A stretch of DNA of 64,000 nucleotides from Nicotiana tabacum. Its lineage: Eukaryota; Streptophyta; Magnoliopsida; Solanales; Solanaceae. The stretch is taken from the NCBI RefSeq assembly GCF_000715075.1, contig NC_134082.1:102402399-102466398 (forward strand), read 5' to 3'. A model generated the notes under the pieces. It did no database searches and had not been told where the DNA came from. It saw only the letters and a list, made by a program, of their open reading frames with translations. Every line of letters starts with the position of its first letter. Positions within the stretch are counted from its first letter, which is position 1. A program made the translations under genes and the position numbers. Shown piece by piece: positions 46,182 through 56,042 of the stretch.

Positions 46182-47435
46182 TTGTTGTTATTTCCATTCC
46201 AATTGCCTTGCTTGTTGTTTTGATTACCCCAATTGTTGTTTTGGTTGTTGTTGTTCCAATTGCCACCACTTTGTTGTTGATTGCCCCAATTTCCTTGGGG
46301 TCGCGTTGTTGGTTTGAAGAGTTGCCTCTATTGCCTTGATAGTTGTTGACATATTGTACCTCTTCACTTTGGTCATCATAACCATCATTTTGACACCCAT
46401 CATATTCATCAACAAATTGCTCAGAATTTCCTTGATTTTGTTGCCTCCTTTGCCTTCTCTTGTTGACAAGCATACTAACACCCTCCATGACATTCACTTA
46501 GCAAGGATTCTGAACTTGTTGCAACTTTGCCTTAGCCAATTGGTTCATAGTAGTAGTAAGCTTAGCTATCGCTTGCACGTGATCATGTAATTCCTTGTGC
46601 AAATGGATAACCGTAGGGTCACCTTGAGGCACATTTGCTCAACTCTGCCATGCTGAAGAAGTGTCCGCCATTTCATCAAGTACTTCACATGCCTCATCAT
46701 AAGAAAGCTTCATAAAATTGCCCTCGACCAGTTGGTTCACAATACATTGATTTGTAGTATTTATGCCCCGGTAGAAGGTTTGTTGGATCATGGCCTCGGT
46801 CATATCATTATTTGGGCACTCCTTCACCATTGTTCTATACCGCTCCCAAATTTCATGCAAAGGTTCCATTGGCTCTTGCTTGAAGGCCAATATTTCATCC
46901 CGAAGTGCCGCCATATGACTCGGTGAGAAGAATTTGGCAATAAACTTATCCGCCAACTCATCCCAAGTTGTGATAGAATGGTTGGGGAGTCTTTCGAGCC
47001 AATCCAATGCCTTTCCCCGAAGTGAGAACGGGAAAAGTCTCAATCTCAACGCATCCTCGGATACATTCATCTGCTTGCTCCCCCAACATGTATCTACGAA
47101 CCCCTTGAGATGTTTGTAGGTATTTTGATTTGCAGCGCTCGTGAAGTACCCACACTGCTCAAGTAAGGTCAACATCACATTGATTATCTGAAAGTTGCCC
47201 GCCCGGATTCGGGGTGGGACAATAGCACTTGCGTAGCCCTGGTTCGGTAATACTCTTGGAACCACTCTAGGAGGAACTGGGGGAGGGTCTGGAATATTGT
47301 CATTTGGATTAGCATTGGCATTCTGGCCTCTCTGTTGACCTTGAGGTGCAAGAGGCACCTCATCTTGCTCAAGATCATTTACCTCCTCCCCCGCTATTAC
47401 GTTTCCAAGAGGGTCATTAGCGTTGTTTAAAGCCA
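46084..47435 (-). pseudogene. Gag of Athila
   Basis: The ATG at 47435 starts MALNNANDPLG. Capsid motifs: ALRLRLFPFSLRGKALDWLE, WDELADKFIAKFFSPSHMAA and FKQEPMEPLHEIWERYRTMV, with YRGINTTNQCIVNQLVEGNF. After a stop near 46637 the frame continues, and the tail (46497-46084) is Asn/Gln-rich (NQGNSEQFVDEYDG) with a frameshift near 46320. No classical CCHC knuckle was found. This Gag forms the particle that holds the genomic RNA. Confidence 0.88.
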
Positions 47436-47531
47436 TGTTGGTACCTGAGTACTGACACAATCAAGTAAGTATAAAGAAGGAAAGAAGAACAATACATAAA
47501 ACTGACTAAATAGATAGCCAAAACCGTTAGC

Positions 47532-47549
47532 TCCCCAGCAACGATGCCA
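47532..47549 (-). promoter_or_regulatory. Primer-binding site, Asp tRNA type
   Basis: The minus strand reads TGGCATCGTTGCTGGGGA. Against the usual Athila site TGGCGCCGTTGCCGGGGA, complementary to the 3' end of an Asp tRNA, three bases differ; all three are C-to-T or G-to-A type. It lies five bases inside the 5' LTR. Confidence 0.8.
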
Positions 47550-48500
47550 AAAAGTGATCGCTGCCTACTCCGCACTACTAAAAAGTAGGAAGAGAGGGTC
47601 GCAATAGCTTTTACCCGATTTGTGGGTCGGGATCGATTTCCACAGGAAGCTAGGAATAGAGTCGAGTATCTATTTAGATTGGGATAGTGTAGTTGTTCCA
47701 AATATCAATTCCAATCATTTTTGGTTTTTCTTTGACAAACTACTATTATCAACTACTAATTATAAATGCAACTAGATTATGCTAAACGAGAATTACTAAA
47801 AGTTGTATCTAATGGATAAAAAAAGGCACTAGGGTAGTGGCATCCTCCTAGGTGGCCAATTGACGGGTAATTGCTTCTAAGGCAAGATTGACATGATTGG
47901 GGAAATATGCTATAACCGTTGTACGATTTTACCCACTCTCACACTTCTCGGTAGAGAGAGTGATTTTGCCTAATTGACTCTCTCAAGATCAAATAGGTAG
48001 GCAATTTTTCTCAAGCAACTAGGGTTCAAGTCGGGTAATTACTCTCTCGAGATTTAACCCTTTAATTGGGACTATCAATTCTCTTGAGTCCATCCCAATT
48101 CCTTGTTGGGTCAATTTTGGAGACTTAGGCTCTCTTTCTTAAGAAGAGCCAAGTCAACTTAGCACAAACCAGTGTTTGCAACCACCAATTCATAGATTAA
48201 ACCATAAAATTGACCCAAATAACAAACACCCATAGTCAATCTAACCTTAAATCACAAGACCCATCATTTACCCACACTAGGATTGAGCCACAACCCTAGC
48301 TAATAGATTTAGCTACTCATGCTTGAAGAGAAAAACAGAGAAATAGATGAAGATAAAGACATATTAATTAATTGCTAATGTAGATACAAAGATTCAATGA
48401 TAAAAATTAAGTAAAAATGCCCAAAATGGATACAGATGGTCTTCTCACGAGCGCAGCTCTGTTCAGAAAATAGCTGATGCCCTAAAAATGGAAAAATGTT

Positions 48501-48509
48501 CTATTTATA
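48501..48509 (-). promoter_or_regulatory. TATA box, Athila 5' LTR
   Basis: The minus strand reads TATAAATAG. It is the presumed start site signal for the genomic RNA. Confidence 0.7.
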
Positions 48510-48547
48510 CTAAGCTAGAAAAACTGGACCAAAATGCCCCTACGGGG

Positions 48548-48900
48548 TCAGTACGGACCGCACAAAATGGTGTGTGGACACACTAGGCTCTTAACTATGA
48601 AATTTTAACTCTCTGAACCCAGGCTCCGCGGACCGTGCAGAATGGACCGCGACCGCAGAGGCTTCCAATGAGGTCTACGCAGAATGGACTGCGGACCGCA
48701 CAGGCTTGAACATTGGCACTTGATATCTCTCTAAAGTTTGCTTTCACGGACCGCGTAAAATGGTGGTGCGGACTGCGGTGTCTTCAGTGCGGACCGTACA
48801 ATATGTGCTGCGGCCGCACTGCTTTGATGCCTTCAAATTCAGCTCTCTAAACCTCCCTAGTGCGGACCACACAAAGTGTAGTGTGGCCGCACTAGGCCTG
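48548..48900 (-). repeat. CpG palindrome modules in Athila 5' LTR U3
   Basis: The five modules of the 3' LTR are all recognisable, with more decay (for example GTACGGACCGCAC and GTGTGGCCGCAC). They sit directly upstream of the TATA box. Confidence 0.8.
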
Positions 48901-49102
48901 TTTGTCCTGAGTTGTCTTGTCTTTGGTACTTGTGCAGGTTTCACTCCTTTTAAGCCGATCTTTGACGTCTCGTCACTTTGTTGATCAAACCTGCAATCAA
49001 GCATAACTTATGAGCCTTTTGGGACTATTTTGTAAGAATTTATAATCAAAGTGTAAGCAAGAAGGAGCATGAAACACGTCAAAATACCTAGTTATCAATA
49101 AT

Positions 49103-51219
49103 CAATATGCGGACCGCATAGTCATCGCATAATCCCCTTGAAAATTTTGTGAGGGGCAGTTCTGCGGTGCATTATGCGACCGCATAATAGGTGTGCGGAC
49201 CGTATTTCTGTCGCATACCCGGGCAGTTTGTTCAGGTTTTGGGGCCATTTTTGTGGTCCATTCTACGGGCCGTATGTCCATTATGCGATCGTAGATCGTG
49301 TCGGGACTCCTATTTTGTAACTTTTAAAACCTGACCCCATCCCATTAAAAATACCCCATTAGACCCCTTTTAAGATATTCTTCTGCAAAAAAGAGTGAGA
49401 GGGGAAGTTCTAGAGAGAGAGGGTGACCTTCATCAAATCCCCACTCAATTCTTGCCTAAACTCTTGAAGATTATCAAATAAAATTTGCTAGTCCTTCACA
49501 CCAAGAAGTAAGAACTTGAGCCCTAACCTTTGGTTTCGAATTCACACTAGAATGAGTAGTTAGCTTGGGGGTTCATGGGTATAAGAATGGTTTTTCTTGC
49601 ATGCATAAATGGTAATAGGGCATGGGGCGGTTGTGAACTAAAAAAATAGCAATTGGGGTGTAAAATGATAGAAATATCTCACAAAAGAGTCCTAAAATCA
49701 CTGTGCACACTTAGTGCTTGATAATTTACTTAAGTGAGCTAGAATCTTATTCATGTCTCTAATTCTTGGTTCAATTTGTAACTTTCATAAAATAGATCGA
49801 AGTTGCTAGGAAATTCCGGAATTTATTATAAGGATTTAAGGAAAGCTCTATTGAGGTATGTATGGCTAAAACCCCCTCCTCTTAGAAATTGAGCCTCCAT
49901 GGTGCCCGTTCAAATGTTGTAAGTCCGAAATTTGATTGATATAGTACTTTTTATGTCAAATGAATTGATGTTGTGAAAATGTATGTGGAAGGTGCTTCTC
50001 CATGTGTTTAATGTGTTATTATTTGTAAATTGAGGATATGTGGAGAACATGAGCTATGTGCTAAATGCCTAAATGTCAAGTCAAGGTTACATTGTGATTA
50101 GTATGCCGAATTAGAAGCATTCCTCTCTATGCTTATAACTTAAATTGCTTTTGTATGTGCCTATGATCTTAAATGGCAAGGTTAATTTTGAAAATGGGAA
50201 TAATGTGAAACATGAGTTATGGAATGTGGTAATTATGGTCCCAAGTGCCGATGAACTAATACATATGAAACCTAAGATTGAAGTGAGATGATTAACAGAA
50301 AAGGGTAACATCTTGGTAAGACGGCTTAGCCGATCGGGCCGTGATCGGACGCCATGTTATACACACATAGTGGTAATGTATTGATAATTGAAACTAGAAA
50401 GTGAGAATGAAATAAGGGTAACATCTTGGTGAGACAACTTAGCCGATCGAGCCGTGATCGGACTCCGCTCAAGAAAGCGGTGGTATTGTGGATGATGATG
50501 CAACAATATGGAATGCCCCAACCTAAAATTTCGGAAACAATGTGAAAACTATGTGAACCTTTTATATTGCTGACGTGGTATTTGTTTGAAGCTTTGTAGT
50601 CCTTATAATTTCTTTTTACTCTTGTATGGTTGTTCTTTCTAACAGGATGGTGTTTAGTTATACATACTAGTACTATTCCATGGTACTAACGTCCCTTTTG
50701 TCGGCGACGCTACATTTTTGAATGAATATAGGTGGCTCCATAGCAGACAGTGCCGAATGCACGTAGCGGAGTATCCTCCTCTCAGAGTCTTGGTGAGCCC
50801 CCCTATCTCCTCCAAGGGGTTATGTTGTACATATTTTGTTGTAGACTTCCACTTTTGAGGTATAGCCGGGGCCTTGTTGTCGGCGTTGTCATAATTGTCT
50901 TTTGTATCTTTAGAGGCTCCGTAGACGTTTGGATGGGTTGTGTTCAGATGTCGGATGGGACAATGTACTGTATTGACATTCTAAACTCTAGTTCTTCTAA
51001 GCGGTAACTGTATGAAATCTTAAAAACTTAACCACGACTTAAGGTTCGTGATATGAAAATGAATTAACAATGTTGAATGTACAATTCTGCTATTGTCCAA
51101 ATAAACGAAAGCATGGTTTCTTAATCGTATTGAGCTGGGTAGAAATTGTTAAAAAAGCTTGCTCAGTTGGGTTTACTCGATTGAGCGCCGGTCACGCCTC
51201 CCGAGGTTGGGGCGTGATA
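49103..51219 (+). repeat. Solo LTR, right part
   Basis: Contains CpG palindromes at 49105-49320 (for example ATGCGGACCGCAT), then a leader-like AGAGAGAGGG stretch after a weak TATA (ATTAAAAATACCCC, near 49343). Two copies of a roughly 115-bp unit follow with GTAACATCTTGGT, CTTAGCCGATCG and CCGTGATCGGAC (50305-50350 and 50417-50465). No coding capacity. Confidence 0.75.
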
Positions 51220-51224
51220 CTAAC

Positions 51225-51357
51225 GCACCATAACCTGTTAGGTGGCAACTCTTCAAATACCTAATTCCCAAAAGAAAATGAGTTATTACACCCTGTGAAT
51301 GTCGAAACCCAGACCTCTTCCCCCGTCAAAAAGGGGAGGGAAAAAGGGGGTGCGACA
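51225..51357 (+). repeat. 3' LTR of Tat element, right part
   Basis: Continues the Tat LTR from GCACCATAACCTGTTAGGTG to GGGGGTGCGACA. The 5' LTR end reads GGGGGCGCGACA, so one CpG was lost here. TGCCT follows at 51358-51362. Confidence 0.88.
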
Positions 51358-54300
51358 TGCCTTTGTATTTTTGAAGTTAATGTCTTTACGCTTCCTATAA
51401 AAACTAGTGCATGACAAATACAAAGGGATAATAACAGAAAACTTGTCGATACAAGATTCAACAATAGGGTGATTGCGTGAAGAGACCATGGAATCATACG
51501 TATAAAGTTGCCTGTTTGCAATGTCAAAAACAACCAACACCTAGTGGAATATTTCTACAATGTTGACGGGCATGATGACATAATCAACTTCATTCCATGC
51601 AACATTTGTGAGTAGTCTATACCCCAATATATATTCTGCCACAATGTCCTGGGGTTTGACGACAGAAAACTTCTTTTCTTGAGAAGAATTTTGGAACTTT
51701 TCATAAATTTGTTCGATCCTAGTCTTGAACAAACAATCTGTTGTAGTAAACCTGGTCTTGTTGTGGGGGCCATACTTGCCTCTTTTACTCAAGTAATACA
51801 TTATAACATCAATGTGCTGCAACAAAAACAGATTGCATTTATACTACAAGTTATCTTCAAATAATCTTACACAAAACTACAAAATAACTACAATTACATT
51901 ACAAACGGAAAATAAAGCATCTACAATCAGAATTCAAATTATCTACAAAGTATCTACAAATCAAATATATTGAATCTTACCGAGTCATTGAGGAATTGTC
52001 GGGGTGTGCCAGGGAACCACTCCTTCTTGTCAACCTTTTCCACTCCAAGATCTAACCATGGCTTAAATTGGTTGTCCTTTATAGAATACGGAGCCTTCCT
52101 CCTATATAAACAAATAGAAATTAAAATAAAATTATTGAATGAAGTGGATATGTAAAAGATGAATATTGGAATAAAAGTGTCAAATTGTGCAAACTAACCT
52201 CTTTGAACCAGTGTCGGTACTGTGGTATAACCACTTATTGAATTGATCCAACAACTCAGGATCTACATCTTGACCAATAACACTAGTAAATGGGTGCTTA
52301 AGGTGAAAAATTTGAGGTCCAACCGAGGTGCTGTCACCAGAATTGTATAAAGGGAGAAATGGTGATCGAGCATGCTTTCCCGGCTGCCTTGTTCTACCTT
52401 GATGCACGGGTGTTGTTTCATCTTGTATAGGCTCGCCGAACTTAACCAACTGGGAGAAGTTATCAGGTAGCTTGAAATCATCAAGTGTAACCTCCTTCTT
52501 CTCACCTCGGGAGTCTTCTGAATCACCTACATTTACATACTTTGCCTCTTCACCTACATTGTCATCTTCCTCATTCTGCTGTTCTCTTTGAGCTGCTACT
52601 GTCACTCCATGGATTGGACATTGTGCATGCATATCTTCCCTCTATGTAACACCATGTATATCTAGATTAATAGAATGGTAAAAATATTGAAACATAAAGC
52701 AAATATCTCTTAATACAATTTCATACCTGCATTATCTTCATCAACTGCACCTTCAAAATATGTATATAAATCAACACGTGCTGGATGATTTTCTTCACCG
52801 AGTGCACCTTCAACATGTTCTGTTTTTTTCATTAAAAATGTTAAATCATACTGGATAGTAGTGGCTTGATAATTTAAGAAGATATGTAGGTGTGTTATAA
52901 GATCTACATAAATCTGTAGAGCTGTGCCAATATGTTGTATTTATTTGTATATATTTTGTATATATAATGTAGACAAATTATAGATATTTTGTAGATATTC
53001 TATAGATAATTGTAGATAAAGTGGAGTTATTTTGTAGATACCTGTTTTGCTGGTGCTGGCCTGCACTGGTTCTCCACTAGTAAACTGAAATTGCTGATTG
53101 TTCTTGTCTTTTGGTTGGTTAGTATTTTTGGTTGAACTCCCAGCAAACTGAAAGTTTTATATTAGTTAAGATATATATTTTAGAGGTGACATAAATAGTT
53201 TTGTTAATATGAATAAAATTCAAATGTTACCTTTGTATCAACTTGATCATTTTGACTGTTTATCACCTGCAAAACAGTTGACTGACTCATTTATTAGCAC
53301 TCGAAGGCTACCTAGTTCTTCAAAGATATCTTTCCTAAAATCTACAAGCTTTTCATCGACCTACATATTAAAAACAATACATAGTTAACTTCAGAATATG
53401 TCTTAACATACATTAAAAAACAGATGCACTGTTATGTATACATCACAATGTTGTTTAGGAATACATGTTACCTTCTCAAGACCTCTTTTTAACTTTCTTA
53501 TTTTATGAAAAATAGACTCCTTGTCCTCTTTTCCAATTGATTCTTTGGGTTCCAATGGAGGAGCATAAATTTTGGGAACCTCAGAAATATGTTCAACATC
53601 TTCAATTATGTACTCAACTTTATCAGGCAAAGACATCACTGAAAGCTCTTCAGGTGATTCATTTATGTTGGTGAACTGAATGAGAAAAAAACAAATTAGC
53701 TTGATTAAGGCAGAATATGTAGACAAATTATAGATATTTTGTAGGTAATTGTATAATCATAAATAAAAACCATTTACCTTCATCCATTCATGTTTGATCA
53801 TTTTGTCTTCAATTGCAGCTAACCAAATCTGACCCTTACTAGCTGACCAGTTAAGTATGCGAGGGATTGAATTAGAAATCCTTGTAGCTATATCAGTATT
53901 GACGGAGGAGCTACGCTCATACAACCATACTTGCATGGCTAGTGGGAATCCTCGAATGAGATAAGAATGAACGAAAGGATTTAGCATGTGCCTGACTGAT
54001 TCAATCAAATGTCTATAAGACTGAATACCCCATGGGTATGTCTCGTACTGACCGGATTCCACCAAATAAAATCTAAAATGATCTACCAACCCAATATGGT
54101 CTTTCTCTGAAGGACAAATGAAGAATTCTATGAGATATAGAATACATAACTTTACTGCATCCTCATCATTTACCCAACTTTTGTTGGTTACAATCTATTT
54201 TAGGCATGTCTTCTCCACTTTTACCTTGTCTGGAAAGTAACTGCTCATTATCTTACTGACATAATTCGTAGTGTAACCAAAGTCTGTCACCTCGGTATGA

Positions 54301-55395
54301 CATCTAAGACCAGTTATTAATGAAAACTCTCTCAATCCAAAATTTAACCTCTCACCTTTTAACTCAACTGAAAAATAGGAAGCATCAGATGAATTCAATT
54401 CATACTTCATAAGAAGATGAATAGCTTGATTTTGCATACATAAATTGGGAAATGACAGTAAATAACCAAAGCATGTCTTCTCGAATAGCTTCAAATCATT
54501 TGGAGACAAAAGCTCTTTAATTTGGCTAGGAATGCTAGGGTCACATAATGTCTGAAATCTAAGCACCCCATAATCAACATTATGAGATGCAAAAAAATGT
54601 CCATTCTGCACAAAATATAAATAATCTTACATTAATACAGTGCTTAAAAAACATAGATACATTTGCAATTTATCTACAAAATAACTACAAAAAATATACA
54701 AAATATCAACAATTTTAAACAGATCAATAAAGCTACAATTAATCTTCAAAATGAAGACAAATAATTTCACATTAATTCAGTGCTTAAAAAACATAGATAC
54801 ATTTGCAATTTATATACAAAATAACTACAAAAAATCTACAATTTTAAAAAGATCAATATAGCTATAATTAATCTTCAAAATGAAGACAAATAATCTACAA
54901 AGCAGAAAAAACATAGATTATGTAGATTTTCAACAACTAAAACAAACAAAATAACTAGTGAAGAAATTACTAAATTCTTACCTTCACCAATGACTGTTTT
55001 CGAACATTTTTATGAGATTTAACAGTAGGGGCTTTTTTTGAATTTTTCTTCTTTTTAGGAGTTTTTGAACTGGGAGACACCTTTGCTTTCTTTCCAAGTT
55101 TACTGATAGGCACATCTTCTACAAAATCATCATCAAACACTATCTCTTTTCCTTTCATTTTCGCTTGTTTGATTGGCCTCGAAGATTCTCCAGCATCGCA
55201 ATCATGTTTTGGTTTAGTTCTAGCTTCAGCCCTGATTTGACGCGGAGAAAGACTATGCTTCTTATCTACAATTGCATGTGCAGATTTCCCATGCTTTTTG
55301 GGTGAATGTGGTGATAATACACCCAAATCGAAAGAAGGTATATCAGCTTCTCTAGCTTTTTTAGGGCTGTGCTTTGAAGGTTTGTTCTTCTTCAT
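51358..55395 (-). pseudogene. KI-type gene, N-terminal and central exons (DUF1985 and Ulp1 domain)
   Basis: Start ATG at 55395. Exon 1 (55395-54982) is Lys/Ser-rich with likely nuclear signals (TPKKKKNSKK). Exon 2 (54605-53778) holds the DUF1985-type domain: ELKGERLNFGLREFSLITGL, then after a TAG near 54196 DAVKLCILYLIEFFICPSEK, YPWGIQSYRHLIESV and GFPLAMQVWLYE...PRILNW. Exon 3 is 53675-53472; smaller acidic exons follow. The peptidase domain starts with WNEVDYVIMPVN (51600-51560), the catalytic His (51546-51544) followed by TAG in place of Trp, then VLVVFDIANRQLYTYDSM with the Asp. The frame continues at 18167 beyond the Tat insertion. The role is probably SUMO-type deconjugation; its use to the transposon is unknown. 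Confidence 0.85.
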
Positions 55396-55751
55396 TGAGA
55401 AAATTTGAAGCTGAAGGTAAATGTGTGTATGAACTTTGAAGAATTGACTTCAATTTTTGACTGGTTGTGGAAGAAAAAACTTGAAATTGGACGTTAATGG
55501 TGGGGGTTACACATGTTTATCTAGTTTTAGCAGAGGAAATAATGGGAACGAAACGTGGGTGTGGGGTGATACGTGGGTGAGGGTGTGGGTTTGGGAGAGA
55601 GAAATGTGGGGGAGGGGATTTGGAGGAATATACGGTACCATTAGTTTAGGAGGGATATATGGTACCATTAATGTACGGTTAAAACACATTATGATATATA
55701 ATTGGTAATTAGATATACTAAATGTAATTATATCAAATCTTAAACATTTAG
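55396..55751. other. Subterminal region of KI-type MULE
   Basis: Upstream of the peptidase ATG and inside the right inverted repeat. It holds a G-rich stretch (55550-55620, GTGGGTGTGGGGTG type) and a direct pair GGTACCATTA near 55637 and 55662. It probably includes the promoter of the peptidase gene; no clear TATA box was placed. Confidence 0.45.
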
Positions 55752-55793
55752 GGTAATATAGTTTACTATATGGCATATGAATGTAAAAATTCC
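55752..55793. repeat. Right terminal inverted repeat, KI-type MULE
   Basis: The plus strand reads GGTAATATAGTTTACTATAT at the inner side and ends AAAAATTCC. The target duplication TATCCAATA follows at 55794-55802. Confidence 0.85.
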
Positions 55794-56042
55794 TATCCAA
55801 TAACTAACATATCCTTGCGGCAAGCCCATCATCGTTGAACCATGTCCATAAGTTCCCTTAGATTCGACAAAAGAAGAAAGAAAATGGGAAATTTTCATAT
55901 TTACTTAAGAATTTGTAAAATATTCCATAATATACAACTTGGTTTTGAATTACAAATTGTCCAACATATATATTATAAATATACTCTAAAAATAAGGTAA
56001 CTTCCCCTATTTAAGGGGAATGTCATCAGATCCTTAGAGGAA
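55794..56042. other. Target duplication, then short spacer
   Basis: 55794-55802 is the right TATCCAATA duplication. The remaining 240 bp up to the next LTR hold nothing that I recognise. Confidence 0.5.

Larger units (their letters stand above)
35205..49097 (-). mobile_element. Athila Ty3/gypsy element, full length
   Basis: Read on the minus strand: 5' LTR (49097-47555), tRNA-Asp-type primer site, Gag, protease, RT, RNase H, integrase, a spacer with palindromes and a TATA box, an env-like ORF, polypurine tract and 3' LTR (36748-35205). Length is 13,893 bp. Pol and Gag match the Athila lineage as I know it (for example [20 protein letters not shown] in integrase). All ORFs contain stops or frameshifts. 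The two LTRs differ by 13 of about 236 bases in the first stretch that I counted. Confidence 0.92.
47555..49097 (-). repeat. 5' LTR of Athila (1543 bp)
   Basis: Same borders as the 3' LTR: TGATAACTAGGT at 49097 and GCGATCA at 47555. TATA box (TATAAATAG) at 48501-48509, palindrome modules at 48548-48900. One base shorter than the other LTR. Confidence 0.9.
34980..51219 (+). mobile_element. Solo LTR of a Tekay-like element, split by Athila
   Basis: The piece 34980-35204 and the piece 49103-51219 together make one LTR of about 2.34 kb that starts TGTAAGGCCCCGTG and ends GGGGCGTGATA. CTAAC duplications flank it. No internal region or second LTR is present, so it is a solo LTR. The last dinucleotide is TA instead of CA, fitting a C-to-T change. 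It contains TGCGGACCGCATA-type palindromes on both sides of the Athila insertion and two near-copies of a GGGTAACATCTTGG / CGGCTTAGCCGATC unit at 50304 and 50417. Confidence 0.82.
18168..51357 (+). mobile_element. Tat/Ogre Ty3/gypsy element, with nested insertions in its 3' LTR
   Basis: A 4.6-kb 5' LTR, primer site, short remnant of gag, long pol with two RNase H domains, a repeat-rich 3' untranslated region and a 3' LTR that is split by the solo LTR/Athila nest (34980-51224). It is flanked by TGCCT duplications. The second RNase H, after the first, is a marker of the Tat lineage. Most of gag and all of protease appear to be missing, so it was a non-autonomous or internally deleted copy even before the stops. 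Confidence 0.9.
13557..55793. mobile_element. KI-type Mutator-like element with transposase and Ulp1-like gene
   Basis: Ends are 42-bp inverted repeats (13557-13598 and 55752-55793) sharing ATGCCATATAG-AAACTATATTACC, inside a perfect 9-bp duplication TATCCAATA (13548-13556 and 55794-55802). Without the retrotransposon nest and its 5-bp duplication the element is about 9.04 kb. It holds a plus-strand transposase gene and a minus-strand gene with DUF1985 and Ulp1-type C48 peptidase domains, their 3' ends facing each other. Plant MULEs with such peptidase genes are known as Kaonashi (KI) or Ulp1-MULEs. Both genes are broken here. Confidence 0.88.
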
